64,000 nucleotides of DNA. Source: an uncultured Pseudoxanthomonas sp. GTDB taxonomy: Bacteria; Pseudomonadota; Gammaproteobacteria; Xanthomonadales; Xanthomonadaceae. The DNA is taken from NCBI GenBank assembly GCA_946479745.1, contig CAMLGZ010000004.1:62001-126000 (forward strand), given 5' to 3'. Below, in pieces: positions 46,191-57,333 of this stretch. How positions within the stretch are numbered: the first letter of the stretch is position 1; each line of letters opens with the position of its first letter. Made by a program: the position numbers and the translations under genes. Under the pieces are notes generated by a model. The model saw only the letters and a list, made by a program, of their open reading frames with translations, did no database searches and was not told where the DNA came from.

Positions 46191-47567
46191 TTAGAAGCTG
46201 TATTTGACGTGAGTGTGGATGCGCCGCAGATCGCCTTCGCGATCGTCCTCCAGCGCACGCTGGCCGAAGATCAGTTCGGCGCCGATGTCCAGTTTCGGGA
46301 ACGGCGAATAGATCAGGTTGGCGTGGTAGGACTGGGCACGCTCGGTCACCCCAAAGCCGGTGATGGCCTTGTCGTTGTCGAACATCGCTGCCGAATACAT
46401 CAGATTGCTGCGCAGCTTGGGATTGAACACATGGCGCCAGGCCACGAACCCGCCGTAGCCATCCAGCGCATTTAGTTCGCCATTGGCGTCCACCACCACG
46501 TCGCTGCCCAGGCCGAAGGCCAGATAGCGGCCGATGCCGCTGCCGGCGTTGACCGCGTAGCGGATGTCGTCGCTCTTGCCCAGGTTGAACTTGCCCGACA
46601 CGCTGACCGCGCCGCCGGTTTCGGTCTCATCCAGATACTTGAACTGGCGCAGCAGGCCGGCGACGGTGAAATGGCCCCAATCGCCCTTGGCGATCCAGCG
46701 CGCGGTGATGTCCGGGATCACGTTGTCCCCGCTGTTGAAGCGCGCGCCGTTGTTGAGATAGGGCGTGATGGTGGTCTGCGGGTTTTCTGCCGAGAACGAC
46801 CACGGACCCTTGGTGTATCTCAATTGCGCCTGGCGCACGAAGATGGTGCCGTCGGTGGTGCCGACGAAATCCACCGCGTCCGGCAACGCCGCCACGTCCT
46901 GGAAGTTGGACCAGGTCTGGCCGGCCAGCCAGCCGTTCCAGCTCACATAGGCCTGGCGTAGAGAGACCGCATAGGTGTTGGTCGCCGTTTCGTTGCCGGC
47001 CAGGGCGTTGCTGCCGCCGCCGAACATGTCGGCTTCGATATACGCCTTGATCTTGTCGCCCTTGTCGGTGGTGTGGTCGGCGCTGAACCAGAAGCGCGAG
47101 AACTGCGCGTGGTAGTCGGTGTACGGGTCGCCGCCGTCGGCGGTGGGGCCGCCTACCGGAATGGAGCTGGGCAGGTAGAACAGGCGCCCCGAGGAACCAT
47201 CGGCGATACGGCCGTCGCTGGTGTCGGTGTACATGCCGTCCATCTTGATGAAGCCGCCGTAGGTGAACGACGTGCCCGGGTTGGCGCCCGGCATGATCGG
47301 CCCGGTCTGGATGCGCGGCTTGCCATCGGCCGGCGCCGCCTGCGCGGTCTTGACCTCGGTGATCTGGGTCTGCGTATCTGCGATCGCCGTCTGTTGCTGC
47401 TGTTGCGAAGACAGCAAGGCCTGGACCTGCTGTTCCAGCTGGGCGACGCGTGCTTCCAGTTCCTTTTCCTTCGCGGTTTCGGCGAAGGCCATGCCCGGCG
47501 CGATCAGCGCGACGAACAGTGCCGCGGCCAATGGACGGCGCGACATCGATGCGATGCGTTTGCTCAT
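46191..47567 (-). CDS. DcaP-like trimeric outer-membrane porin
   Basis: 458 residues. Signal peptide (ALIAPGMAFAE), a coiled-coil periplasmic stalk (LEARVAQLEQQVQALL, then Gln-rich), and a beta barrel beginning SFTYGGFIKMDGMYTD and ending in the terminal Phe of outer-membrane proteins (THVKYSF). DcaP-type channels of Acinetobacter pass dicarboxylic acids. It precedes the MHS transporter by 27 bases and is divergent from acs, suggesting a shared control region. Confidence 0.88.
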   Translation of the reverse strand: MSKRIASMSRRPLAAALFVALIAPGMAFAETAKEKELEARVAQLEQQVQALLSSQQQQQTAIADTQTQITEVKTAQAAPADGKPRIQTGPIMPGANPGTSFTYGGFIKMDGMYTDTSDGRIADGSSGRLFYLPSSIPVGGPTADGGDPYTDYHAQFSRFWFSADHTTDKGDKIKAYIEADMFGGGSNALAGNETATNTYAVSLRQAYVSWNGWLAGQTWSNFQDVAALPDAVDFVGTTDGTIFVRQAQLRYTKGPWSFSAENPQTTITPYLNNGARFNSGDNVIPDITARWIAKGDWGHFTVAGLLRQFKYLDETETGGAVSVSGKFNLGKSDDIRYAVNAGSGIGRYLAFGLGSDVVVDANGELNALDGYGGFVAWRHVFNPKLRSNLMYSAAMFDNDKAITGFGVTERAQSYHANLIYSPFPKLDIGAELIFGQRALEDDREGDLRRIHTHVKYSF

Positions 47568-47833
47568 TATCCCTCTCCCGATAATGCGTGATGGGCCGCG
47601 CAGAGCGCACGGTTGCGCCGCAGACTGCGCGCGCCCGTCGGCCGCGCCTATTCGCCATTAGTCGAAAGCGTCCGCATGAATGGCGGCCTATGCGCACGGA
47701 TACGACGATGGTCTAATGACGTTGCTGCATCGCGTCATGGGCGAATGCGTCAAACTGGCGCGCATCGCTCCCTTAACCTCCTGTCCATCACCATCAATAG
47801 CGCTTGCAGCATTGGTCTGCAGGGAAGGGCCCC
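47568..47833. promoter_or_regulatory. Divergent control region between the porin operon and acs
   Basis: 266 bases between two divergent starts. It contains CATTAGTC and GTCTAATG in inverted arrangement 40 bases apart, and ATGACG/CGTCAT 11 bases apart. These could be LuxR-type regulator sites, but I cannot identify a site or promoter with certainty. Confidence 0.35.
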
Positions 47834-49795
<1,962 letters not shown>

Positions 49796-49830
49796 ACCTT
49801 GAAGCAGCGATCCGCCATGACCCTCCCGTC

Positions 49831-49928
49831 GTCATCCCAGCGAACGCTGGGATCCATTTTGATCTTGGGCTGGTCAGGTGGATACGACATCAAAGTCAAG
49901 ATGGATCCCAGCGTTCGCTGGGATGACG
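49831..49928. repeat. Long inverted repeat, family C
   Basis: GTCATCCCAGCGAACGCTGG then GATCCATTTTGATC, and complement AGATGGATCCCAGCGTTCGC with TGGGATGAC, around ~35 bases. Arms essentially identical to 41521-41633. Between acs and the regulator gene on the same strand. Confidence 0.92.
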
Positions 49929-49953
49929 AACGTTTTCACTGATGCCGAGGCCC

Positions 49954-50622
49954 ATGACCACCCTGCTCATCGCCGACGACCATCCCCTGTTCCGCGAAGC
50001 CCTGCGCGGTGCGGTGCAGCGGGTGATGCCGGGGGTGAAGCTGCATGAGGCCGACAGCGTCGATGCGCTCTATGCCTTGGTCGACGCGCACCCCGACGCC
50101 GATCTGCTGTTGATGGATCTCAACATGCCGGGCGCGCAGGGTTTCAACGCGCTGGTGCACCTGCGGGTGCTGCATCCGCAACTGCCGGTGGTGGTGGTGT
50201 CCGCGCGCGAAGAACCCAGCGTGATGCGGCGCGCGCTGGACCACGGCGCTCTGGGTTTCATTCCCAAGTCGGCCGCCTCGGAAACCATCGGCGAAGCGAT
50301 CGGCCTGGTGCTGGACGGCGAACGCTGGGCGCCGCCGGAAGCGCTTGCCGCACCCGGCATCGGTCGCGACGAATACGAAGTGGCCCAACGCCTGCGCGAT
50401 CTCACCCCGCAGCAATTCCGCGTGCTGCAGATGCTGGGCGCGGGGCGTTTGAACAAACAGATCGCCTACGACCTGGGCGTGTCCGAGGCCACCATCAAGG
50501 CCCACGTCACCGCCATTCTGCGCAAGCTGGGGGTAACCAACCGCACGCAGGCGGTGCTGATGGCAGGGCGTCTGTCGGTCGATCCCGAAGCCATGGTGTT
50601 GCCGCCGGAAGAGCAGGACTGA
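49954..50622 (+). CDS. LuxR-type response regulator, CrbR-like
   Basis: 222 residues. Receiver domain with acidic pair (ADDH), phosphoacceptor Asp55 in LLLMDLNMPG, and Lys105 (FIPKSA), then a LuxR HTH (LTPQQFRVLQMLGAGRLNKQI, with VSEATIKAHVTAILRKLG, given as two pieces). Position behind acs and presence of a CrbS-like kinase 1.7 kb away suggest it is the acs activator CrbR. ATG 49954 has GAGG ahead; 49942 is an alternative. Confidence 0.88.
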   Translation: MTTLLIADDHPLFREALRGAVQRVMPGVKLHEADSVDALYALVDAHPDADLLLMDLNMPGAQGFNALVHLRVLHPQLPVVVVSAREEPSVMRRALDHGALGFIPKSAASETIGEAIGLVLDGERWAPPEALAAPGIGRDEYEVAQRLRDLTPQQFRVLQMLGAGRLNKQIAYDLGVSEATIKAHVTAILRKLGVTNRTQAVLMAGRLSVDPEAMVLPPEEQD

Positions 50623-50767
50623 CGCCTTTCCTGCCTGGGCTTGATTTGCATCCGACAGGCATGAAAATGTAACGTCGCGCACAAATTGCACCCGGGGCGC
50701 CGGCATGGCCGCGCTACGATGGTGCGATGGGGCCCGCTTGGTGCGTGCCGGCTTTCCGGACAGGTGG

Positions 50768-51853
50768 ATGGATAGCGACCGCGGCGAATCCCGTCGTACC
50801 AATTTCGGCAGACGCATATACCCGTTGCGCATGATCGGGCTGGGGATCGGCGTGCTGTGCGTGGCCGCGGTCATGTACGAACACGGGGCCGCTCCCTGGT
50901 TATGGGGACTGCTGATATTCGACGGCCTGCTCTGGCCGCACCTGGCCTATGCGCACGTCCTGCGCAGCCGCGACCCGATCAAGGCCGAATACCGCAACCT
51001 GATGGTCGATGCCGCATTCGGCGGTTTCTGGATCGCGGCGATGGCTTTCGACACCCTGCCCAGCGTGCTGCTGGCGGTGATGCTGACCATGGACAAGGTG
51101 ATCGTCGGCGGCCGCCGCTTCGGCGCCAAGACCCTGGCGTTGATGGCGCTGACCTGTCTGGTCACCAGCGCGCTGATGGGTTTCCGTTTCGAGCCCTACA
51201 CCAGCTACCGCACCATGCTGGCTTGCCTGCCGCTGCTTATCGTCTATCCGCTGGCGATCGGCGCCGCCAGCCGCCTGCTGGCGCAACAGACGCTGCGCCA
51301 AAAACGCATGTTCGAGAAGACTTCGCGCTTCGACGCCGCCACTGGCCTGATGAACCGGCAGCAGTGGCAGTACGCGGCCACAGTGGAATTCAACCGCTTC
51401 GTACGCGCGGGCCGGCCGGCGGTGCTGATCCTGATCGACATCGATTACTTCAAACAGATCAACGACGGCTACGGCCATACCGTGGGCGATGCGGTGATCG
51501 AGGAGTTCGCGCGCCTGATGAAGGCCTGCCTGCGCGACATGGACACCGGCGGACGCTACGGCGGCGACGAGTTCGGCATCGTCATGCCCGAAACCCATTG
51601 GGAAGAAGCCATCGTCGCCGCCGAGCGCCTGCGCAGGCAGGTGGCGGCTTACGTTTTTCCCGGCATCGACCTGCGCTGCACCGTCAGCATTGGCTTGGCC
51701 GAGATCAATAATTCCATCGCCAACGTGACCGACTGGATCAGTGTCGCCGACGCCGCGCTGTACGAGGCCAAACGCAAAGGCCGCGACTGCATAGAAGTGG
51801 CGAAGATCCCGCAACGTCCACCTTATGCCATGCCATCCCGGCTTGATGCATAA
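50768..51853 (+). CDS. Diguanylate cyclase with N-terminal MASE2-like membrane domain
   Basis: 361 residues. Five to six hydrophobic helices (to about residue 165) resemble MASE2, followed by a GGDEF domain with an intact active site, RYGGDEFGIV, and an inhibitory I-site RDMD five residues earlier. It should make c-di-GMP with product feedback. Same strand as the response regulator, 145 bases downstream. Start 50768 (AGGTGG ahead) gives the conserved length; 50705 is possible. Confidence 0.88.
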   Translation: MDSDRGESRRTNFGRRIYPLRMIGLGIGVLCVAAVMYEHGAAPWLWGLLIFDGLLWPHLAYAHVLRSRDPIKAEYRNLMVDAAFGGFWIAAMAFDTLPSVLLAVMLTMDKVIVGGRRFGAKTLALMALTCLVTSALMGFRFEPYTSYRTMLACLPLLIVYPLAIGAASRLLAQQTLRQKRMFEKTSRFDAATGLMNRQQWQYAATVEFNRFVRAGRPAVLILIDIDYFKQINDGYGHTVGDAVIEEFARLMKACLRDMDTGGRYGGDEFGIVMPETHWEEAIVAAERLRRQVAAYVFPGIDLRCTVSIGLAEINNSIANVTDWISVADAALYEAKRKGRDCIEVAKIPQRPPYAMPSRLDA

Positions 51854-51925
51854 CGAGCGCCTGAACAAAGCTGGCCCGCCGTCAATTACCCGCCCGCAAC
51901 CGTAACGACTCTGCCCAATGAGTTG

Positions 51926-52303
51926 TCAGCGGTGCAATGCCCGCCACGCCCAAAGGCCCAGCACACCTAGCGCGATAATCCAGATGGCCACGATGATTAC
52001 CGCCATGGCAGGACTGGTCGGCTTGTCCATGGCGTCGCTGGCCTTGGCCCGCGAACTGGCAGCAACATCGGCTGGAATAAGGCGCAAGACCAGCATCAAT
52101 CCCAAGGGAACAATCACCAGATCGTCCAGATAGCCCAGTATGGGAATGAAGTCGGGGATCAGGTCGATGGGACTAAGCGCGTACGCCGCGACCCCAAGCG
52201 CCAGCAAACGGGCGAGCCAGGGGGTGCGTGGGTCGCGAGCCGCGAAGTACACGACCAAAGTCTGCTGCTTCAGCCCTCTGGCCCATTTGCGAAGACGCGA
52301 CAT
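51926..52303 (-). CDS. DUF1232 (YkvA-like) membrane protein
   Basis: 125 residues. DUF1232 motif ALSPIDLIPDFIPILGYLDDL with two to three hydrophobic helices, the last at 98-120. Function unknown. It begins 16 bases after the CrbS-like stop and is probably cotranscribed with it. Confidence 0.85.
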   Translation of the reverse strand: MSRLRKWARGLKQQTLVVYFAARDPRTPWLARLLALGVAAYALSPIDLIPDFIPILGYLDDLVIVPLGLMLVLRLIPADVAASSRAKASDAMDKPTSPAMAVIIVAIWIIALGVLGLWAWRALHR

Positions 52304-52319
52304 GCGCAGCTGACGCCGC

Positions 52320-55300
52320 TCACACCGTCAGCGTCTGGTGGTGCGCGGCCAGGAACGCCCGCAACGAGGCCGGCTTCACCGGTTTGGTCAGCAACCGGTA
52401 ACCGCGCTCGCGCGCGCGCTGCTTGAGTTCGTCGCGGCCGTCTGCGGTGAGCAGGGCACCGGTGATCGGCGACGCGCTGGCGGCTTGCAAGGCATCCAGA
52501 GCTTCCAGTCCGTCCATACGGTCGTGCAGGTGGTAGTCGACCAGCATCACGGTCGGAGCCCGATCGATTTTCCGCAAGGCTTCGTCCACGGTGGCCGCCG
52601 TGATCACTTCCACCTGCCAGCGGCCCAGCAGGGCGCGCATGCCGTCCAGGATTTCCTGGTCGTTGTCCAGGCACAGCACGCGCAGCCCGGCCAGCGAGTC
52701 CGCCGCGCGCGGCAAGGGCGCGGCGTCGCGGATGGAGTCGGCGGCGAAGGCCGCGCGCGGCACCGTGATCGAGAACATGCTGCCGTGGTCGACCTGGCTA
52801 TGCGCACCCAGATCGTGGCCGAGCAGCCGCGAGATGCGCTGGCAGATGGACAAGCCCAATCCCAGGCCCTGCTCGCCCCAGTCGAAGGGCTGGGGATAGC
52901 GATGGAACTCCTCGAAGATCTGGCGCATGTGGTGTTCGGGAATGCCGGGGCCGGTATCCCACACCTGCAGTTCCAGAGTCTCTCCACGCGGACGCATGCC
53001 CAGCACGATGCGGCCGCTACGGGTGTAGCGCAGCGCATTGGCGATGAAGTTCTGCAGCACGCGGCGCAACAACCGGCGGTCGCTGCGCACCGGCTGCGCC
53101 GAGGCGTGTACGCGCAGATCCAGGCCGCGGCCGGCGGCGACCGGCGCGTATTGGGAAGCTAGTTCGCGAAGCAGCGCGCCGGCGTCGAAATCGTCGATCT
53201 CGGTGTGCATGCCGCCGGCATCCAGTCGCGAGACGTCCAGCAACCCGTCCAGCAATTCTTCCGCCGCGCGCAACGAGGCGTCGACGCGTTCGGCCAAGTG
53301 ACGTTGTTCGGCCGGCTCGTCGCTGTCGCGCAGCGCAGAGGTGAACAGCCGTGCCGCATTCAGCGGTTGCAGCACGTCATGGCTGATCGCGGCCAGGAAC
53401 CGCGTCTTCGACTGCTGCGCGGCCTCGGCTTCGCGCCCGCGGTCGGCCACGCGCTGCTCCAGGTTCTCATTGGCTTCCAGCAGCGCGTTTTCGGCGCGCT
53501 TGAAATCGGTGATGTCGTTGTAGCTGGTGACATAGCCGCCGCCGGGCAGCGCCTGTCCGCGCATCTCGATCACGCTGCCGTCGCTGCGCACGCGCTCGAA
53601 GATGTGCGGCGAACCCACGCGCATGTAGCTGATGCGTTTGGCGATCTGTTCTTCCAGCTCGCCGCCGCCCAGCTCGCCGCGTTCGGCGTTGTAGCGGATC
53701 AGATCCGCCACCGGGCGACCCACGTAAAGCATGCCTTGCGGATAACCGAACATCAGCTGGTAGCGGCGGTTCCACGCCACCAGGCGCATATCGGGATCGA
53801 CCACGCTGACGCCCGAGCTGATGTTCTCCAGCGTGGTCGAAAGGATTTCGCGATTGAAGCGCAATTCCTGTCCCGCTTCGTCCAGCACCGCCACCACTTC
53901 GCCCAGTTCCATGCCCGATCCGCGCAGCACGCTGGTCAGCACCAGGCGCGCCGAGGCCGCACCGATCGCCGCGGCCAGCAGGCGTTCGGTGAACTGCACC
54001 CAGGCGCGGTCGGCGGCGGCGGTCGGTTGCAGTTCGCGCTGCAGGGTGGTGGCCTGCTCGGCGAAGGCGCGGCGCGCATGGCGCTCGCCGACGATGCGTT
54101 CGGCCAGCGACAGCAGATCCGACACGCGCACGTTGCCCGGCCATTCGCTTGCCACCAGCGCCTGCCGTTGCGCATACGGATCCAGGAACGGGGCGATACG
54201 CAAACGTTCGTCCACGCTGGGCCGCCAACGCGCGGACACCAGCATCATCACCGCCGTATTGAGCAGCAGCGACCAGAAGGTGCCGTGGGTCAGCGGATCC
54301 CAACCGGTGAGGTTGAACAGCTGTTGGGGGCGCAGCCAGTGGATGTCGTACGGCCCGGTCTTCAGCCATTCCGGCCCCAGCCAGCCGGAGGCCGACAACG
54401 TCGGCAGCAACAGTGTGTAGATCCAGGTGGCGAAGCCGACCAGCATGCCGATTTCCACACCGCGCCGGCTGGCGCCGCGCCAATACAGGCCGCCAATCAG
54501 TCCGGGCGCGAACTGGGCGACTGCCACGAACGCGATCAGCCCGTAGGAGGCCAGCGAATTGTCGTTGCTGCTGGTGCGGTAGTAGGCATAGGCGCACAAC
54601 GCCAGCATCAGGATCGCCAGCCGGCGTATCCACAGCACGCGCGAAGCCACGTCGGCCTCGGCATGGCGCTCGGCCCAGCCGCGCCGCAGCAGTACCGGCA
54701 TTACCAGATCGTTGCTGACCATGGTGGCCAGGGCGATGCTGGCCACGATCACCATGCCGGTGGCCGCCGAGAATCCGCCGATGTACGCCACCAGCGCCAA
54801 CGCGTTGTTGCCTGCGGTCAACGGCAGCGCCAGCACGAAGGTGTCGCTGGCAATGCCGCCGGCGCTACCGAACATGGCCACGCCCGCAGCGGCGATCGGC
54901 ACCACCATCACCGAGATCAGCACCAGGTAGATGCCGAACAGCCAGCGCGCCTTGCGGATATCGCCGATGTCGCTGCATTCCACCACCGCCACATGGAACT
55001 GGCGCGGCAGGCACACGATGGCCAGGAAGCCGAGCAGGGTCTGGGTGAAGAAACCCACCGGCGGCGCGTTTTCGAACAGAGTCCGTGCGGACTGCTCCAC
55101 GTGCAGCGCCTGACCGCCCAGCCACACGTAGGCAAATACGCCCACGATGATCATCGCCACCAGCTTCACCACAGACTCCAGCGCGATGGCCAGCATCATG
55201 CCGTGGTGGTGCTCGGTGGCGTCCACTTGCCGGGTGCCGAACAACGCCGCGAACAGCGCCATCAACAGCGCCACATACAAGGCAGGGTCAGTGAAGAAAC

Positions 55301-55763
55301 CGCTGTTCTGCGCGTCCTGGCCGGTCAGCACGCCCAGGCTCAGCGCCACCGCTTTGTACTGCAGCGCCAAGTACGGCACCACGCCGATCAGCGCGATCAC
55401 CGTGACCAGCGCCGCCAGCCGGCGCGAACGGCCGTAGCGCGACGATATGAAGTCGGCGATGGAAACCGTGTTCTGGCTGCGCGCGATCAGCGCCAGCCGT
55501 TCGATGATGCGCCAGCCGAACAGCAGCAACAGCAGCGGGCCCAGATAGATCGGCAAGTAACCGATGCCGTTGCGCACCGCGCTGCCCACCGCGCCGTAAA
55601 AGGTCCATGAGGAGCAATAGACGGCCAGCGCCAGGCTGTAGACCACCGGGCGCAACCAGGGACGGTCCGGATACATCGGGCGCCGGTCGCCCCACCACGC
55701 CACGCCGAACAGCAGCGCGGCATAGCCGACCGATACCAATAGCAGGACCCAGCTGGAAACCAA
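52320..55763 (-). CDS. Hybrid sensor histidine kinase with sodium/solute symporter domain, CrbS-like
   Basis: 1147 residues. N-terminal SLC5/SSS symporter-like domain with about 13 helices (to ~residue 490), a linker, a PAS domain (about 645-760, SGVSVVDPDMRLVAWNRRY), HisKA with AISHDVLQPLNAARLF, HATPase with NALRYT, DTGPGIPEH and GLGLGLSI, and a receiver domain at the C-terminus (LVDYHLHDRMDG and LTKPVKP). CrbS/CbrA proteins of this build sense or transport a nutrient and signal through a response regulator; CrbS controls acs. Start TTG at 55763 has GGAG eight bases ahead and gives SSWVLLLVSVGYAALLF at once; no ATG fits. Confidence 0.9.
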   Translation of the reverse strand: MVSSWVLLLVSVGYAALLFGVAWWGDRRPMYPDRPWLRPVVYSLALAVYCSSWTFYGAVGSAVRNGIGYLPIYLGPLLLLLFGWRIIERLALIARSQNTVSIADFISSRYGRSRRLAALVTVIALIGVVPYLALQYKAVALSLGVLTGQDAQNSGFFTDPALYVALLMALFAALFGTRQVDATEHHHGMMLAIALESVVKLVAMIIVGVFAYVWLGGQALHVEQSARTLFENAPPVGFFTQTLLGFLAIVCLPRQFHVAVVECSDIGDIRKARWLFGIYLVLISVMVVPIAAAGVAMFGSAGGIASDTFVLALPLTAGNNALALVAYIGGFSAATGMVIVASIALATMVSNDLVMPVLLRRGWAERHAEADVASRVLWIRRLAILMLALCAYAYYRTSSNDNSLASYGLIAFVAVAQFAPGLIGGLYWRGASRRGVEIGMLVGFATWIYTLLLPTLSASGWLGPEWLKTGPYDIHWLRPQQLFNLTGWDPLTHGTFWSLLLNTAVMMLVSARWRPSVDERLRIAPFLDPYAQRQALVASEWPGNVRVSDLLSLAERIVGERHARRAFAEQATTLQRELQPTAAADRAWVQFTERLLAAAIGAASARLVLTSVLRGSGMELGEVVAVLDEAGQELRFNREILSTTLENISSGVSVVDPDMRLVAWNRRYQLMFGYPQGMLYVGRPVADLIRYNAERGELGGGELEEQIAKRISYMRVGSPHIFERVRSDGSVIEMRGQALPGGGYVTSYNDITDFKRAENALLEANENLEQRVADRGREAEAAQQSKTRFLAAISHDVLQPLNAARLFTSALRDSDEPAEQRHLAERVDASLRAAEELLDGLLDVSRLDAGGMHTEIDDFDAGALLRELASQYAPVAAGRGLDLRVHASAQPVRSDRRLLRRVLQNFIANALRYTRSGRIVLGMRPRGETLELQVWDTGPGIPEHHMRQIFEEFHRYPQPFDWGEQGLGLGLSICQRISRLLGHDLGAHSQVDHGSMFSITVPRAAFAADSIRDAAPLPRAADSLAGLRVLCLDNDQEILDGMRALLGRWQVEVITAATVDEALRKIDRAPTVMLVDYHLHDRMDGLEALDALQAASASPITGALLTADGRDELKQRARERGYRLLTKPVKPASLRAFLAAHHQTLTV

Positions 55764-55923
55764 TGGCGGCGCTCCACACCTCGGGCCTGCGAGTGTATGC
55801 CGTGTCGCGCCGCATGGACCGCCGGCTTGCCTGCACCGCGCGATGGCGGCAAGCTGAAATGCGGTCAACAGCCGGTGCATGCGCGCGAGGTGCGCCGACA
55901 TGCCGGTCTTCCGGAGCAAACGC
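55764..55923. promoter_or_regulatory. Divergent interval between the CrbS-like gene and the cellobionate operon
   Basis: 160 bases. Both gene starts face outward, so the two promoters should lie here. I see GC-rich sequence but no clear -35/-10 or operator; no LacI or GntR gene is adjacent. Confidence 0.3.
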
Positions 55924-57333
55924 ATGACGCAGGACCAGGACACGGCACCCGCCGGGGCACCAGCCGGAAGCCCGCGCGCGACCGCGGATGGGGCACGCCT
56001 GCCGTTGCGCGAGAAGATCAGCTACGGCATCGGCGACTTCGGCTTCAATCTCTATTGGGCCAACATCTCTGCCTTCCTGCTGATCTTCTACACCGACGTG
56101 ATGGGCCTGGCCGCCGGCGCGGTCGGCACGATGATGCTGGTGACCAAACTGGTCGATGCGGTGGCCGACCCGTTCATGGGCGCGATCGCCGATCGCACCC
56201 GTACCCGCTGGGGCCGTTTCCGGCCGTACCTGCTGTTCGCCGCGGTACCGCTTGCGATCACCGGCGTGCTGACCTGGACGGTCCCGGACCTGGGGGGCGG
56301 CGGGCGCCTGCTGTGGGCCTATGCCACCTTCACCCTGATGATGTTCGTCTACACCGTGCTGAGCATGCCGTACTCGGCGCTGTCCGGGGTCATGACCGCC
56401 GACAGCCAGCAACGCACCACGCTGATCAGTTTCCGTTTCATCGCCGCCTTCGCCGGCACTACCCTGGTCAACTGGCTGACCCTGGACCTGGTGCGCTGGC
56501 TCGGCCGCGGCGACGAGCAGCTTGGCTGGCAACTGACCATGGCCCTGTATGGAGTCATCGCAATCGCCACCTTCGTGGCCGTGTTCGCCAACACCCGCGA
56601 GCGGATCGAGCCGCCGCCGCAACAGCGCAGCACGATGCGTCAGGACGTGCTCGACCTGCTGAGCAACAAGCCCTGGCTGGTGCTGTTCGTGCTGGCGCTG
56701 GTGATCATGGTGACGATCGTGATGCGTAGCGGCTCGCTGGTGTACTACCTCAAGTACTACGTAAGCCGGCCGGAGCTGACCGGCCTGTTCCTCGGCAGCT
56801 ATTCGGTGGCGCTGGCCATCGGCGCGGCGCTGACGCCGCTGCTGACCCGCCTGATGGACAAACGGCGGCTGATGATGGGGCTGATGGCCGGGGTCGGCGT
56901 GATCAGCTGCGCGATGTACTTCGTGCCCAGGGAACAGATCTGGGTGACGTTCGCGCTCAACACCCTGGTCGGATTGCTGCTGGGGCCGAAGTCGCCGCTG
57001 GCGTTCTCCATGTATGCCGATTGCGCCGACTACACCGAGTGGAAGACCGGGCGCCGCGCCACCGCGATGACCTTCGCCGCCGCAGCTTTCTCGCAGAAGC
57101 TGGGCGGCGCGGTGGCTTCGGCGGCGATCGCCTGGATGCTGGCGGCGATGGGCTACATCGCCAACCAGGCCCAGTCCGACGCCTCGCGCCTGGGCATCGT
57201 GCTGCTGCTGACCGTGATCCCGGGCGTAGTGGCGCTGCTGGCGGTGTGGGTGATGCGGGCCTACCCGCTGGATGACGCCGCGCTGGCGCAGGTCGAAGCG
57301 GAACTGCAGGCGCGGCGGGAGACGGCGGCATGA
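55924..57333 (+). CDS. GPH-family sugar:cation symporter, likely cellobionate importer
   Basis: 469 residues, 12 helices. GPH (glycoside-pentoside-hexuronide) signatures: [43 protein letters not shown] (two halves of one conserved block) and the later [19 protein letters not shown]. Cargo is inferred from the operon: the next gene, coupled by ATGA, is a cellobionic acid phosphorylase. The frame is open about 15 codons further upstream; ATG 55924 is the best start. Confidence 0.88.
   Translation: MTQDQDTAPAGAPAGSPRATADGARLPLREKISYGIGDFGFNLYWANISAFLLIFYTDVMGLAAGAVGTMMLVTKLVDAVADPFMGAIADRTRTRWGRFRPYLLFAAVPLAITGVLTWTVPDLGGGGRLLWAYATFTLMMFVYTVLSMPYSALSGVMTADSQQRTTLISFRFIAAFAGTTLVNWLTLDLVRWLGRGDEQLGWQLTMALYGVIAIATFVAVFANTRERIEPPPQQRSTMRQDVLDLLSNKPWLVLFVLALVIMVTIVMRSGSLVYYLKYYVSRPELTGLFLGSYSVALAIGAALTPLLTRLMDKRRLMMGLMAGVGVISCAMYFVPREQIWVTFALNTLVGLLLGPKSPLAFSMYADCADYTEWKTGRRATAMTFAAAAFSQKLGGAVASAAIAWMLAAMGYIANQAQSDASRLGIVLLLTVIPGVVALLAVWVMRAYPLDDAALAQVEAELQARRETAA

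Noticed and set aside
47568..47833. Sigma-54 promoter for acs (TGGCGC...GCT)
   Set aside because: TGGCGCGCATCGCT lacks the TTGC part of the -12 element, so the match is too weak.
53205..55610. 801-codon frame antisense to the CrbS-like kinase
   Set aside because: His/Gln/Arg-rich shadow of a verified gene, no domain recognisable.
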